From: Canibacter sp052085365
GTDB lineage: Bacteria > Actinomycetota > Actinomycetes > Actinomycetales > Microbacteriaceae
Length of the DNA stretch: 64,000 bases
Reading direction: 5' to 3'
NCBI GenBank assembly: GCA_052085365.1
Contig: JBQDFP010000001.1
Span: 62,001 to 126,000, forward strand
The notes under the pieces: generated by a model
What the model saw: only the letters and a program-made list of their open reading frames with translations
What the model was told of the DNA's origin: nothing
Database searches by the model: none
Part shown: in pieces, positions 25,006 to 34,874 of the stretch
How the letters are laid out: the number at the start of each line of letters is the position of its first letter
How positions within the stretch are numbered: position 1 is the stretch's first letter
Program-made: the position numbers and the translations under genes

Positions 25006-27099
25006 GTGCCAGAACTCCAGTGGAATGAACTCGACGATCAAGCGGTGAACACAGCCCGCGTACTTGCAGCAGACGCTGTCGAAAAGGTAGGCAACGGTCA
25101 TCCCGGCACTGCCATCAGCCTTGCTCCGGTGGCATATCTGCTCTTTCAGAAGGTCATGAAGCAAAACCCTTCAGATACGGATTGGCTCGGTCGCGATCGA
25201 TTCATTTTGTCGCTTGGCCACTCTTCTCTGACCCAATATGTTCAGCTCTATCTTGGTGGATACGGGCTCGAGCTTGACGACCTAAAAGGGCTCCGAACCT
25301 GGGGATCTCTTACCCCAGGTCACCCGGAATACGGTCACACTCGTGGCGTAGAAATCACTACCGGACCGCTCGGACAAGGCCTTGCTTCTTCCGTGGGCTT
25401 TGCATACGCGCAGAGATATGAACGGGGCCTGTTTGATCCTGAAGCGGCTCCAGGTGAAAGTCCGTTCGATCACCATATTTATGTCCTAGCCAGTGACGGC
25501 GATTTGCAAGAAGGAATCACGAGCGAGGCGTCCTCACTCGCCGGTCATCAAGAACTCGGCAATTTGATCGCAATTTACGACGCGAACCAAATTTCGATCG
25601 AGGATGACACTGACGTCGCATTTACCGAAGACGTTGCTGATCGATACCGTGCGTACGGTTGGCAGGTCATCGATGTGAACTGGAACACGCCAAACGGGTA
25701 CGTCGAAGATGTTCCGGCGCTGTATGCGGCGATTGAAGATGCGAAAGCTGAAACTTCACAACCGAGCCTGATAATTTTGCACACAATTATTGGATGGCCA
25801 AGCCCTGGGAAGCAGAATACAGGTGGCATCCACGGTTCCGCGCTTGGCGCCGACGAACTTGCAGGGCTCAAGAAGGAACTCGGTTTTGCCGCTGAGAACC
25901 ATTTTGAAGTGAGCGATGAAGTACTCGCCCACACACGCGAAGCAGTAACGCGTGGCAAGAGCCTCCAAGCAGAGTGGCAAAACTCCTTCGACCGATGGGC
26001 CGATCAAAACCCTGAACAGAAACAACTGTTCGACCGCGTGAACTCGGAGGAACTCCCCCCAGGCGTCCTTGAAGCGTTGCCCACATTTGAAGCTGGACAA
26101 AGCCTCGCTACTCGAGCTGCGAGCGGTAAGACTCTCGCCGCTCTGGGTCCAATCATGCCTGAGCTTTGGGGCGGATCAGCGGACCTTGCCGGTTCAAACA
26201 ATACGACTATTCCCGACTCAGCGAGCTTCATCCCGTCACGCAGATCAACCTCAACTTGGTCAGGGAATGAGTACGGGCGCGTTCTGCACTTTGGTATTCG
26301 GGAACACGCGATGGCAGCAATTTTAAACGGCATTCAATTGCACGGTAAGACTCGCTCGTTCGGCGGAACCTTCTTGATCTTTAGCGACTACCAGCGTCCA
26401 GCGGTGCGCCTTGCGGCGCTCATGAACGTTCCGTCGCTGTTCGTATGGACGCACGACTCAATCGGGCTTGGCGAAGATGGACCAACTCACCAGCCCGTTG
26501 AACAGCTAGCAAGCCTGCGAGCCATACCAAATCTCTCAGTTGTTCGTCCAGCAGATGCTAACGAGGTGTCAATTGCTTGGCACGAGATCCTGAGCCGTCG
26601 CGAGGGCCCTGCGGGCATCGTCCTTACTCGGCAGGGTGTGCCAGTTTTTGAACGAAGCAACTCAACAGCCACCGGCTCAACGTTCGGCAGTGTCGAAGGG
26701 GTTCGACGCGGAGCATATGTACTTATCGACAGCCCAACCGGCTCCATTGATGTCATTCTCCTCGCGACAGGCTCTGAAGTTCAGCTCGCGGTCGAAGCAC
26801 GGGCTGAACTTTCACAGCACGGCATCGGTGCACGTGTAGTTTCGGTGCCTTGTGTCGAATGGTTTGACGAACAAGATGACGCATACCGCGAAGAAATCCT
26901 TCCAGCGCAAGTCACTGCACGAGTCTCAGTAGAGGCTGGGCTCTCCCTCGGATGGGAACGTTACGTTGGTGATCGAGGCCGTCACGTCTCCCTCGAACAC
27001 TTCGGCGCGTCCGCCGATTACCAAACGCTTTACCAAGAATTTGGACTTACCACAGACGCCGTTGTGCAAGCAGCGAAGGATAGTCTCGCTGCACAGTAG
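25006..27099 (+). CDS. tkt: Transketolase
   Basis: Transketolase moves two-carbon units between sugar phosphates in the non-oxidative pentose phosphate pathway using thiamine diphosphate and magnesium. The 697-residue protein has the N-terminal GNGHPGTAISLAP, GHPEYGHTRGVEITTGPLGQG, and ASDGDLQEG...IAIYDANQISI thiamine/metal motif; the Pyr domain has the catalytic Glu in GIREHAMAA and FGGTFLIFSDYQRPA. The frame opens at 24913, but GTG 25006 gives the usual N-terminus and length. The promoter TAGGCT at 24935-24940 would give a leader of about 60 bases. It is the first gene of the pentose phosphate operon. Confidence 0.95.
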   Translation: MPELQWNELDDQAVNTARVLAADAVEKVGNGHPGTAISLAPVAYLLFQKVMKQNPSDTDWLGRDRFILSLGHSSLTQYVQLYLGGYGLELDDLKGLRTWGSLTPGHPEYGHTRGVEITTGPLGQGLASSVGFAYAQRYERGLFDPEAAPGESPFDHHIYVLASDGDLQEGITSEASSLAGHQELGNLIAIYDANQISIEDDTDVAFTEDVADRYRAYGWQVIDVNWNTPNGYVEDVPALYAAIEDAKAETSQPSLIILHTIIGWPSPGKQNTGGIHGSALGADELAGLKKELGFAAENHFEVSDEVLAHTREAVTRGKSLQAEWQNSFDRWADQNPEQKQLFDRVNSEELPPGVLEALPTFEAGQSLATRAASGKTLAALGPIMPELWGGSADLAGSNNTTIPDSASFIPSRRSTSTWSGNEYGRVLHFGIREHAMAAILNGIQLHGKTRSFGGTFLIFSDYQRPAVRLAALMNVPSLFVWTHDSIGLGEDGPTHQPVEQLASLRAIPNLSVVRPADANEVSIAWHEILSRREGPAGIVLTRQGVPVFERSNSTATGSTFGSVEGVRRGAYVLIDSPTGSIDVILLATGSEVQLAVEARAELSQHGIGARVVSVPCVEWFDEQDDAYREEILPAQVTARVSVEAGLSLGWERYVGDRGRHVSLEHFGASADYQTLYQEFGLTTDAVVQAAKDSLAAQ

Positions 27100-27204
27100 C
27101 AACAGTCAACATACGCAGTGAACGAGTCAAGGCAACGACCTTCGACGCTCACATCATTAGCCCGCAGCGCTACACTCGCTGCAGCAAAAGCTGAAGGGAA
27201 CAGC

Positions 27205-28311
27205 ATGACCAAATCAACTCAAGATCTCAGTAACGTCGGCGTCAGCATCTGGCTGGACGACCTCTCACGATCACGCCTGAGCTCAGGCAACCTAAAACAG
27301 CTGATCACTGACCGAAACGTTGTCGGTGTCACCACGAACCCCACAATCTTTGCGGGAGCAATTTCGGGGGGTGACGGTTACGAAGAGGCGATTTCCGCGT
27401 CCAAAAAGGCGAATCTCTCCCCCACTGAAACAATTTTTGAATTGACAACCACTGACGTAGCAGATGCGTGCGATCTCTTCGCTGACGTTTTTGCGCAATC
27501 AAACGGCCAAGATGGTCGCGTGTCCATTGAGGTGGAACCCGGGCTTGCAAACGATGCAGCTGGAACTGTGACTCAAGCTCGCGAACTTTGGCAAAAAGTG
27601 AACAAACCAAACGCCATGATTAAAATTCCGGCGACTGAAGCTGGTCTTGAAGCCATCGCAGATACGATCGCCGAGGGTATCAGCGTCAACGTCACTTTGA
27701 TCTTCAGCCTCGAGCGTCATCGTCAGGTGATTAACGCTTATCTGACCGGCCTTGAACGTGCACGCGAAGCTGGTATCGATATCAGTACGATCCACTCTGT
27801 TGCGTCTTTCTTCGTGTCACGCGTGGATACTGAAATCGATAAGCGCCTCGAAGCAATTGGCACAGATGAAGCCCTCGCACTCAAGGGCAAATCAGGCCTC
27901 GCAAATGCGCGACTTGCATACGAAGTATTTGAGCAGGGCTTTAGAAGTGAGCGTGCCAAGCTCTTCCTCGATGCAGGAGCTCAGCTGCAGCGACCATTGT
28001 GGGCCTCCACGGGTGTGAAAGACCCGAACCTGCCCGATACCTTGTACGTCACTGAACTCGCCGTGAACAACGTGGTTAATACGATGCCTGAGAAGACGCT
28101 TGAGGCGCTTGCAGATCACGGGGAAGTTCACGGAGACACAGTGACTCACGCGTATGAAGATGCAAATGCGACGCTCGACGCAATTTCACAGCAGGGCATC
28201 AGCTATGAAGAAGTAACCGCACAACTCGAGACCGAGGGCGTAGATAAATTCATCGCGTCATGGAACGAACTCGTTGCAACTGTTGAGACGCAGTTGAAGG
28301 ATGCATCATGA
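27205..28311 (+). CDS. tal: Transaldolase
   Basis: Transaldolase transfers a dihydroxyacetone unit between sedoheptulose 7-phosphate and glyceraldehyde 3-phosphate. The 368-residue protein is the long type used with Actinobacteria and cyanobacteria; the Schiff-base lysine is in MIKIPATEAGLEAI (near 145), and GVTTNPTIFAGAI and NVTLIFSLERHRQV are other hallmarks. ATG 27205 is chosen over an upstream frame because AAGGGA sits five bases before it. It lies about 105 bases after tkt and overlaps pgi by 4 bases. Confidence 0.95.
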   Translation: MTKSTQDLSNVGVSIWLDDLSRSRLSSGNLKQLITDRNVVGVTTNPTIFAGAISGGDGYEEAISASKKANLSPTETIFELTTTDVADACDLFADVFAQSNGQDGRVSIEVEPGLANDAAGTVTQARELWQKVNKPNAMIKIPATEAGLEAIADTIAEGISVNVTLIFSLERHRQVINAYLTGLERAREAGIDISTIHSVASFFVSRVDTEIDKRLEAIGTDEALALKGKSGLANARLAYEVFEQGFRSERAKLFLDAGAQLQRPLWASTGVKDPNLPDTLYVTELAVNNVVNTMPEKTLEALADHGEVHGDTVTHAYEDANATLDAISQQGISYEEVTAQLETEGVDKFIASWNELVATVETQLKDAS

Positions 28312-29942
28312 CCGAAATCGTTGTGGAACTCGGAACTGAGTTCCCTGACCTTACCGAAGTCGTAGACGAACTGGTTGGGCTTCGTTTCGCCAGTCGTCTC
28401 GTTGGCGCAGACGCAACACTGTGGGGCGATGCGGCGCAAGAGGAAGCGTCTATCAGGCTCGGGTGGATTGATGCGGTCGAAAATTCACGAGAGGTCGTAG
28501 TAGCGGCAACCCAGCTTCGCGACGACCTCAATGCACGTGGTATTCGACGCGTCGTCCTCAGTGGCATGGGTGGTTCGTCGCTTGCTCCGGAGCTCATCTG
28601 TAGAGAAGCAAATGTCCCGCTCACAGTGCTTGATTCAACGCATCCTGATCAAGTTGCCGCTGCGCTAGACGGAAAGCTAGCTGAAACAGTCGTGGTGGTG
28701 AGTTCAAAGTCGGGATCAACTGTTGAAACCCGAAGCCACCGTGACGTGTTCACACACTCCTACACTGAAGCAGGTCTCAACCCGGCTGACCATATTGTGG
28801 TCGTCACTGATCCCGGTTCACCTCTCGAAGCATCTGCGCGTCAAGCAGGAAGTCGTGTTTTTCTCGCGGACCCCAATGTTGGCGGGCGCTACTCAGCGCT
28901 GACAGCATTTGGCCTAGTACCTTCAATCTTGGCCGGCGCGGACGTTCATGAGCTTCTTGCTGATGCGCAGGCTGTTCGCGATGTCCTTGCTGAAGACTCG
29001 GCGAACAACCCTGCACTCACGTTGGGCGCGGCTATTGCAAGTGGCCTTCCCGAACAATTTGCGCTCATTGTTGCTCCGAACCCAACGGATCGCAGTGGGC
29101 TCGGTGACTGGATCGAACAGCTGATTGCTGAATCTACGGGGAAAGAAGAAAACGGAATTCTGCCTGTAGCAGTTCGAGGCGCTTCACCCGAAACCGGAAT
29201 CGATTTTTCTGCGCACGCACTTCGCCTCTGGGCTCCGTTGTCACCGACACGTGAGCTGACGAGTGATGAGCTGGCAGTTTCGGCGCCTCTGGGCGCACAG
29301 TTCATGCTCTGGGAAGCTGCAACTGTAGTCGCAGGCGCGCTCATTGGGATTAACCCATTCGACCAGCCAGATGTCGAGTCAGCAAAGATCGCAGCACGAG
29401 AAGTGCTCGAACAAGCTGACCGCGAGCCACTGCCGGAGCAGCCTCTCACGAGCTCCCCGGTGACCCGTGTGGGCGGTTACCTTGGTGACCCCACGCAACC
29501 GCAGACTCTTGCGGAAGAAGTGTCTCGGCAACTCGATCAGATCGCGGCAGACGGATATCTTTCGATTCAAGCGTATGTCAACCGGGAGTCCGAACACGCG
29601 AGGCTGTATTTCGCACTGCGTGACTCCTTGGCGAAACAACTTGCTGTTCCGGTTACTCTCGGGTTTGGTCCCCGTTTTCTGCACTCAACGGGACAGTTCC
29701 ACAAAGGCGGCCCCCGAACCGGTGTGTTCCTCCAACTGCGCGACGTGCCCACACAGGACGTGGTTATTCCTGGACAATCGGAAACCTTCAGTCAATTACT
29801 CGAAGCACAAGCCGACGGTGACGCATCTGTGTTGAGCAAACTCGGGCGACCGGTTCTTGTGCTTCGTCTTCTTGACACCCCACAGGGGCTCCGAGAGCTA
29901 GAGGAAATCGTTCGTTCATACAAAGGAAGTAGCGCTCGGTGA
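28308..29942 (+). CDS. pgi: Glucose-6-phosphate isomerase
   Basis: Pgi interconverts glucose 6-phosphate and fructose 6-phosphate. The 544-residue protein has the sugar-phosphate isomerase SIS folds: SGMGGSSLAPE and VVSSKSGSTVETRSHRDVF, which bind the phosphate, and the C-terminal FGPRFLHSTGQFHKGGPRTGVFLQL block. This resembles the transaldolase-linked actinobacterial form rather than the shorter E. coli-type arrangement. ATGA overlap with tal and GTGA overlap with zwf show tight coupling. Confidence 0.95.
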   Translation: MTEIVVELGTEFPDLTEVVDELVGLRFASRLVGADATLWGDAAQEEASIRLGWIDAVENSREVVVAATQLRDDLNARGIRRVVLSGMGGSSLAPELICREANVPLTVLDSTHPDQVAAALDGKLAETVVVVSSKSGSTVETRSHRDVFTHSYTEAGLNPADHIVVVTDPGSPLEASARQAGSRVFLADPNVGGRYSALTAFGLVPSILAGADVHELLADAQAVRDVLAEDSANNPALTLGAAIASGLPEQFALIVAPNPTDRSGLGDWIEQLIAESTGKEENGILPVAVRGASPETGIDFSAHALRLWAPLSPTRELTSDELAVSAPLGAQFMLWEAATVVAGALIGINPFDQPDVESAKIAAREVLEQADREPLPEQPLTSSPVTRVGGYLGDPTQPQTLAEEVSRQLDQIAADGYLSIQAYVNRESEHARLYFALRDSLAKQLAVPVTLGFGPRFLHSTGQFHKGGPRTGVFLQLRDVPTQDVVIPGQSETFSQLLEAQADGDASVLSKLGRPVLVLRLLDTPQGLRELEEIVRSYKGSSAR

Positions 29943-31477
29943 CCAGTACCCCAGACGCGAGTTCATTTGCGAACCCGTTGCGGTCCGATGACGATGTTCG
30001 AGTTCCCCGGCCGGCTGGTCCCTGCGCCTTGGTACTCTTCGGAGTAACCGGGGACCTAGCCGGGAAGAAGCTTCTTCCCGCGATTTATGACCTTGCGAAC
30101 CGTGGCTTACTTCCTCCAGGCTTTGCACTCGTCGGTTTCGGGCGCCGCGACTGGACTGACGAACAGTTCGTTGAGGTTGTTAGAGATTCAGTTGAAGCAC
30201 GTTCAAGAACGGGTTTTGACCAAGACGTTTGGGATCAGTTCTCGGCAGGCATCAGGTTCGTCTCGGGATCATTTGACGAAGCAGCTGCCTACGAACGTCT
30301 CAGCGAGACCTTATCTGCACTCGATGCAAATCGAGGCACATCGGGTAATGTCGCGTATTACATGTCAGTACCGCCAAAGTCGTTTGAGACTATCTGTAAC
30401 GGGCTTCGTGACGCTGGACTCGAGAGTGACCCTAACGGTTCGGCATGGCGGCGCGTTGTAATTGAAAAGCCGTTTGGACACGATCTTGAGTCGTCGCAGG
30501 AGCTCAATCGTGCGGTGAACGACGTATTTGCACCCGAACACGTGTTCCGAATCGATCACTACCTGGGCAAGGAAACCGTCCAGAACATTCTGACCTTTCG
30601 GTTCGCGAACTCACTCTATGAGCCAATCTGGAACAACGAATACGTCGATCATGTACAAATCACGATGGCGGAAGACATTGGTGTTGAAGGCCGTGCCGGC
30701 TATTACGATGGAATCGGCGCCGCACGGGACGTGATCCAAAATCACCTGCTTCAGCTCATGGCGTTGACCGCAATGGACCAGCCTGAGTCCCTTGATGCAG
30801 ACGATCTACGACATGCGAAAGAAAGTGTGCTCGCCGCAGTCAGGCTTCCCAACGATCTTGTCGCGTCCACTGCACGAGGCCAATATTCCCCTGGTTGGCA
30901 AGGTGGATCTCGAGTACTTGGATTCACTGAAGAAGATGGCATGAGTGAAGAAAGCACGACTGAAACGTTCGCAGCGGTCACACTCGGCATCGATAATGAT
31001 CGTTGGCGGGGTGTACCTTTCTACCTACGTACAGGTAAGCGTCTCGCCCGACGTGTGACCGAGATCGCGATTATATTCCGGACGCCGAAACCTGGCCCCT
31101 TCGCGCAGGAAGATCTACGCAAGAATGCGATTGTTATTCGTGTGCAGCCTAATGAGGGGGTCACGACCAGGTTCAGCGCGAAAGTACCAGGTCCAGGGCA
31201 TCAGGTCCGTAACGTCACCATGGACTTCGGATATAACCATGCCTTTACTGAGGCAAGCCCTGAAGCCTACGAGCGTCTCATTCTTGACGTTCTCCTCGGA
31301 GACCCACCGCTATTCCCAGGGCAGAAAGAGGTTGAACTGTCTTGGAAAATTCTCGACCCTATTGAGGATGTTTGGCGCACACAGGGTAAACCTGAGCAGT
31401 ACACTCCAGGAAGCTGGGGCCCAGATAGCTCGGCCGAACTGCTCACTTCGAGCAACCGTAAGTGGAGGCGTCCATGA
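29939..31477 (+). CDS. zwf: Glucose-6-phosphate 1-dehydrogenase
   Basis: Zwf oxidises glucose 6-phosphate to 6-phosphogluconolactone with NADP, the entry of the pentose phosphate pathway. The 512-residue protein has the Rossmann motif FGVTGDLAGKKLLPAIYD (about 30-48) and the substrate/active-site RIDHYLGKETVQN with the catalytic His. GTG 29939 overlaps the pgi stop and its stop overlaps the opcA ATG (ATGA). The enzyme likely works with OpcA, the next gene. Confidence 0.97.
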   Translation: MTSTPDASSFANPLRSDDDVRVPRPAGPCALVLFGVTGDLAGKKLLPAIYDLANRGLLPPGFALVGFGRRDWTDEQFVEVVRDSVEARSRTGFDQDVWDQFSAGIRFVSGSFDEAAAYERLSETLSALDANRGTSGNVAYYMSVPPKSFETICNGLRDAGLESDPNGSAWRRVVIEKPFGHDLESSQELNRAVNDVFAPEHVFRIDHYLGKETVQNILTFRFANSLYEPIWNNEYVDHVQITMAEDIGVEGRAGYYDGIGAARDVIQNHLLQLMALTAMDQPESLDADDLRHAKESVLAAVRLPNDLVASTARGQYSPGWQGGSRVLGFTEEDGMSEESTTETFAAVTLGIDNDRWRGVPFYLRTGKRLARRVTEIAIIFRTPKPGPFAQEDLRKNAIVIRVQPNEGVTTRFSAKVPGPGHQVRNVTMDFGYNHAFTEASPEAYERLILDVLLGDPPLFPGQKEVELSWKILDPIEDVWRTQGKPEQYTPGSWGPDSSAELLTSSNRKWRRP

Positions 31478-32430
31478 TTGAGCGCTTTGAAAATACGACA
31501 GTTCGCCAGGTTGCGAATCGTCTCATGGAAATTCGCAGTGAAGGCGGGGTGAACACGCTCGGTCGAGTGCTAACTCTGGTCATTCGTACCACCGAGCAAG
31601 GTCTTGAGGCGTCGGTGAACGCCGCAATTCAAGCTTCTCAAGAACACCCCATGCGCATAATCGCCGTGGTTGATTGGCGACCAGAAGAAGAGTTCTTTCA
31701 ACAAAACTATTCTCGTGACAGTGATTCGCTCGCTGCTGAATTACGGTTGGGCGGTGATGCAGGGGCCGGTGAAGTCATTATTTTGCGCCCGCAGGGTGCC
31801 GTGAACGAAGACATCGTGCACCTTGTTTCCGGTCTGCTCGTTTCTGATACGCCAATTGTTGTGTGGTGGTTCACGGTCTGGCCTGACGACGGTGACACGA
31901 TGCGCAGCTTGTCGGCACGGCACATCCACGATTCGGGCGCGTTCCGCGGCGAAGCGATCGATCATCTTAACCGTTTATGCCACAATTTTCAGGCCGGAGA
32001 TACGGATCTTTCGTGGGCAAGGTTAACGCTGTGGCGTGCACAGTTGGCGGCAATGCTTGATAACGTCAGCGACTTCCAGATTGAGAAAATTACTGTTAGC
32101 GGAACAGGTGACTCTGCTTCAACCCTTCTCCTAGCTGCATGGCTCGGTCTTGAACTTGACGCCCCGGTTGAAACAATCGACCTCCCCGAAGGTGCAAATG
32201 TTGCCTGGGGTATCCACTCAATTACCTTGCAGCTTCCGAACGGGGCGGCAGCAATTACGCGCTCACACGGAGCATTCGCGCGAATCGAACAGCCAGGTCA
32301 CCCACCTCTTGAAGTGCCACTACCTCGACGCAGCTTGCCAGACTGTCTTATTGAAGACCTTCGTCTTCTCGGTACGGACGATCTCTTTGCGCGCGTTGTG
32401 AAATATGGTGTCCCACAGCTTGAGCCGTAA
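31474..32430 (+). CDS. opcA: Glucose-6-phosphate dehydrogenase assembly protein OpcA
   Basis: OpcA is a partner that assembles or activates G6PDH in cyanobacteria and Actinobacteria. The 318-residue protein matches the family through the LTLVIRTTEQGLEASVNAA region, GAVNEDIVHLVSGLLVSDTPIVVWWF and the FSWARLTLWRAQLAAMLD-like segment (DLSWARLTLWRAQLAAML). It has no catalytic motifs. ATG 31474 has GGAGG five bases upstream and overlaps the zwf stop by 4 bases, so the two proteins are made together. Confidence 0.95.
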   Translation: MIERFENTTVRQVANRLMEIRSEGGVNTLGRVLTLVIRTTEQGLEASVNAAIQASQEHPMRIIAVVDWRPEEEFFQQNYSRDSDSLAAELRLGGDAGAGEVIILRPQGAVNEDIVHLVSGLLVSDTPIVVWWFTVWPDDGDTMRSLSARHIHDSGAFRGEAIDHLNRLCHNFQAGDTDLSWARLTLWRAQLAAMLDNVSDFQIEKITVSGTGDSASTLLLAAWLGLELDAPVETIDLPEGANVAWGIHSITLQLPNGAAAITRSHGAFARIEQPGHPPLEVPLPRRSLPDCLIEDLRLLGTDDLFARVVKYGVPQLEP

Positions 32431-32466
32431 CCGTAGCGCTCAACCCAGACTGATTGGAAGAATCCC

Positions 32467-33252
32467 TTGTCATCGTCATTCTCTCAGCCTCACCTCATCC
32501 GCTCAGCTGACTCGTCCTCGTTAGCTCAGCTGCTCGCGCACGACACCATTGAGTTGATTCGTCAGAAACAGGACGAAAATATTGTGCCTACGGTCGCATT
32601 AACTGGCGGATCGATGGGTATCGCGATGCTGAGGGCGATCCAAGCAGATGCCACGCGGACCACAGTAGATTGGGCTCGCGTCAACTTTGTTTGGGGCGAC
32701 GAGCGTTGGCTACCAACCGACGACGTGGAGCGGAATGATCGCCAGGCTCGAGATGCGCTTCTGGATCATATTGGAGTCGATCCTGGGCGTGTGTATTCCA
32801 CGTTAGCTTCTGACGCCGGAAGTCCTCTAGAAGATGCCGCAGCTGTGTATTCTGACGTGATCTCCCGTCTTGGGCATCTCGATCTTGTGCTCCTAGGAGT
32901 CGGTCCTGATGGTCACGTTGCGTCATTGTTTCCCGGCCGTGACGAGATATCAAGTTCTGCCGAGGGTGCCATCGCGGTAAGGAATAGTCCGAAACCTCCC
33001 CCGGAGCGTATCTCGCTCACCCGCACCACGTTGTGTAGCGCCGCCCAGGTCTGGCTTTTAGTATCCGGTGCCGGAAAGCATCAGGTGTTCGCCGAAGCAT
33101 TCCCCCAGCTTCTGCAACAGGACGCCGAAGCTACGACTACCTCTGAAACAGGGTCGCTGGTGAATCTCCGGCTGCTCCCTGCTGCTCAAATTTTGGGTGT
33201 TGAACAAACCCGAGTATATGTGGATCAGGGAGCACTCACCGGCTCAGAATAA
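32467..33252 (+). CDS. pgl: 6-phosphogluconolactonase
   Basis: Pgl hydrolyses 6-phosphogluconolactone to 6-phosphogluconate. The 261-residue DevB-type protein has VALTGGSMGIAML, the motif WGDERWLPTDDVERNDRQAR (about 77-95) and LDLVLLGVGPDGHVASLFPG (about 140-158). The start is TTG 32467 with GGAAG six bases upstream. It ends the tkt-tal-pgi-zwf-opcA-pgl operon; gnd is not in this window. Confidence 0.93.
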   Translation: MSSSFSQPHLIRSADSSSLAQLLAHDTIELIRQKQDENIVPTVALTGGSMGIAMLRAIQADATRTTVDWARVNFVWGDERWLPTDDVERNDRQARDALLDHIGVDPGRVYSTLASDAGSPLEDAAAVYSDVISRLGHLDLVLLGVGPDGHVASLFPGRDEISSSAEGAIAVRNSPKPPPERISLTRTTLCSAAQVWLLVSGAGKHQVFAEAFPQLLQQDAEATTTSETGSLVNLRLLPAAQILGVEQTRVYVDQGALTGSE

Positions 33253-33275
33253 GTCGGTCAGTACTCCCTGAACTA

Positions 33276-33300
33276 CGAGTGGGACGCGTTCCACAAACTC
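33276..33300. terminator. Weak hairpin between convergent pgl and rbpA
   Basis: GTGGGA (33279-33284) pairs with TTCCAC (33289-33294) over a CGCG loop, with weaker outer pairing. It is short, but lies in the 54-bp gap between convergent genes. Confidence 0.35.
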
Positions 33301-33306
33301 GAGAAG

Positions 33307-33663
33307 CTACTTCTTTGCCCCGCGGCGTTCCCGAAGCTTCGTGAGCGCGTTTTCAAGAAGATCGTGCGCTTCTTGTTCGGTGCGTCGCTCTTTCACATAC
33401 GCGAGGTGAGTCTTGTAGGGTTCGTTCTTCGACGATTCTGGCGGAGCTTGCTTGTTGCGGCCAGCGGGAAGCCCTGTTTGAGGGGAATCAATTTGCTCGG
33501 GAATATCTTCATCCGCGACATCTGCGGAGAAGTGCCTGATGGTTTCGTTACCGAGAGCATCCCAGTATGACACTTCAATACGTTCGGCACGTCCCCCGTG
33601 GTCCATTTCACCCATGGGGCCTGAGCCGACGCGAGCTCCGCGTATGGCGTGAGTTCCTGACAT
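33307..33663 (-). CDS. rbpA: RNA polymerase-binding protein RbpA
   Basis: RbpA is an actinobacterial protein that binds RNA polymerase and the primary sigma factor and promotes open complex formation. The 118-residue protein has the N-terminal MSGTHAIRGARVGSGPMGEMD, the beta-barrel middle (RIEVSYWDALGNETIRHFSAD), the basic linker and the C-terminal sigma-interaction helix PYKTHLAYVKERRTEQEAHDLLENALTKLRERRG in parts. It has no cysteine, unlike zinc-binding homologues. AGGAG lies nine bases ahead of ATG 33663; a TATACA-like -10 is seen further upstream. Confidence 0.95.
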   Translation of the reverse strand: MSGTHAIRGARVGSGPMGEMDHGGRAERIEVSYWDALGNETIRHFSADVADEDIPEQIDSPQTGLPAGRNKQAPPESSKNEPYKTHLAYVKERRTEQEAHDLLENALTKLRERRGAKK

Positions 33664-33749
33664 GGAAGTCCGCTCCTGTTCTGTTGTATAAGAGTTGCAG
33701 CCCGCAGCGTAGTATTTCGGCAGGCGTTACTTCAAAGTATGGGTCGCTG

Positions 33750-33995
33750 TTACAGCGTGAATCGGGCGATCAGTCCGAGTCCAACGATCGAGAAAAACCA
33801 CACAATTGAGACGATAATGGTAAGCCGATTGAGGTTCCTCTCGGCAACGCCCGAACTGCCCAGACTTGAGGTCATTCCTCCGCCGAACATGTCTGAAAGC
33901 CCTCCGCCTCGACCCTTGTGGAGGAGGATGAATACTGTCAGCAGCAGGCTCGTTAACACGAGCAATACGGTCAGAATAATCTGAAGAATCAGCAC
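33750..33995 (-). CDS. secG: Preprotein translocase subunit SecG
   Basis: SecG is a small membrane part of the SecYEG export channel. The 81-residue protein has two hydrophobic helices (about 2-23 and 56-75) joined by the glycine-rich loop HKGRGGGLSDMFGGGM that is diagnostic. GTG 33995 has AAGGG five bases upstream. Position after tpiA and ahead of rbpA is the standard actinobacterial order (gap-pgk-tpiA-secG). Confidence 0.96.
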   Translation of the reverse strand: MLILQIILTVLLVLTSLLLTVFILLHKGRGGGLSDMFGGGMTSSLGSSGVAERNLNRLTIIVSIVWFFSIVGLGLIARFTL

Positions 33996-34082
33996 AATGG
34001 CCCTTCACATGTTGAAGTATGGACGAACGACACTGTCGACTACTATACCTGTCTCGTTCGAAAATTTGGTGAGCGGAGCAGA

Positions 34083-34874
34083 CTAGGCCGTTACGTGCTT
34101 AGGAAACTGCACGATCCGACTGAACTCTTCAACTTTGAGACTTGCGCCTCCGATAAGTGCACCGTCAATATCAGCTTGTTTCATGAAGCTTGCGATGTTC
34201 TCGCTCTTCACGCTACCGCCATACAAAATTCGTGTTCCTTCGCTGTATTCTTCCCCTCGAGCATCAGCGATCACTTTACGCAGAGCGTGGGCAACTTCCT
34301 GAGCCTGTTCAGGCGTTGCAGCCTGACCGCTTCCAATTGCCCACACCGGCTCATATGCGACAACAATTTCGGCATCTGAAGGCAGATGCTCGAGAGCTTC
34401 TGCGAGTTGTGACGATGGAACCGCCGAAGCACCGTGCTCTTCGAGATCTTCTGCTGTTTCACCTACACAGATCACGGGTATGAGACCGTGTTTAATCGCG
34501 GCCGCGGCCTTTTTACCCACCGTTGCGTTATCTTCGTGGTGGCCTGCTCGTCGTTCTGAGTGCCCGACAATCGCGTACTCGACATCGAGCTTCGCCAGGA
34601 ATGCACCGGACACGTCTCCGGTAAACGCGCCCGAATCTTCGGGTGATAGGTCTTGAGCTCCCAGTGCGAGGTCGAGCTTGTCTGCCGCGAGCAAGGTCTG
34701 CACTGATCTCAGGTCGGTGAAGGGCGGGAAGACGGCAACCTCAACCTTGCTCGGATCATGGTTAGCGTCGGAGAGGCTCCAGCCGAGCTTCTGAACGAAT
34801 GCGATCGCCTGCAAATGGTCGAAATTCATTTTCCAATTGCCCGCAATTAGCGGTGTGCGTGATGTCGTGCTCAT
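34083..34874 (-). CDS. tpiA: Triosephosphate isomerase
   Basis: TpiA interconverts dihydroxyacetone phosphate and glyceraldehyde 3-phosphate. The 263-residue TIM barrel has GNWKMN near the N-terminus (Lys binds phosphate), VGHSERR (catalytic His), and VVAYEPVWAIGSG (catalytic Glu), plus LYGGSVKSEN. It overlaps pgk by 4 bases, so it is in one operon with pgk and likely gap. Confidence 0.98.
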   Translation of the reverse strand: MSTTSRTPLIAGNWKMNFDHLQAIAFVQKLGWSLSDANHDPSKVEVAVFPPFTDLRSVQTLLAADKLDLALGAQDLSPEDSGAFTGDVSGAFLAKLDVEYAIVGHSERRAGHHEDNATVGKKAAAAIKHGLIPVICVGETAEDLEEHGASAVPSSQLAEALEHLPSDAEIVVAYEPVWAIGSGQAATPEQAQEVAHALRKVIADARGEEYSEGTRILYGGSVKSENIASFMKQADIDGALIGGASLKVEEFSRIVQFPKHVTA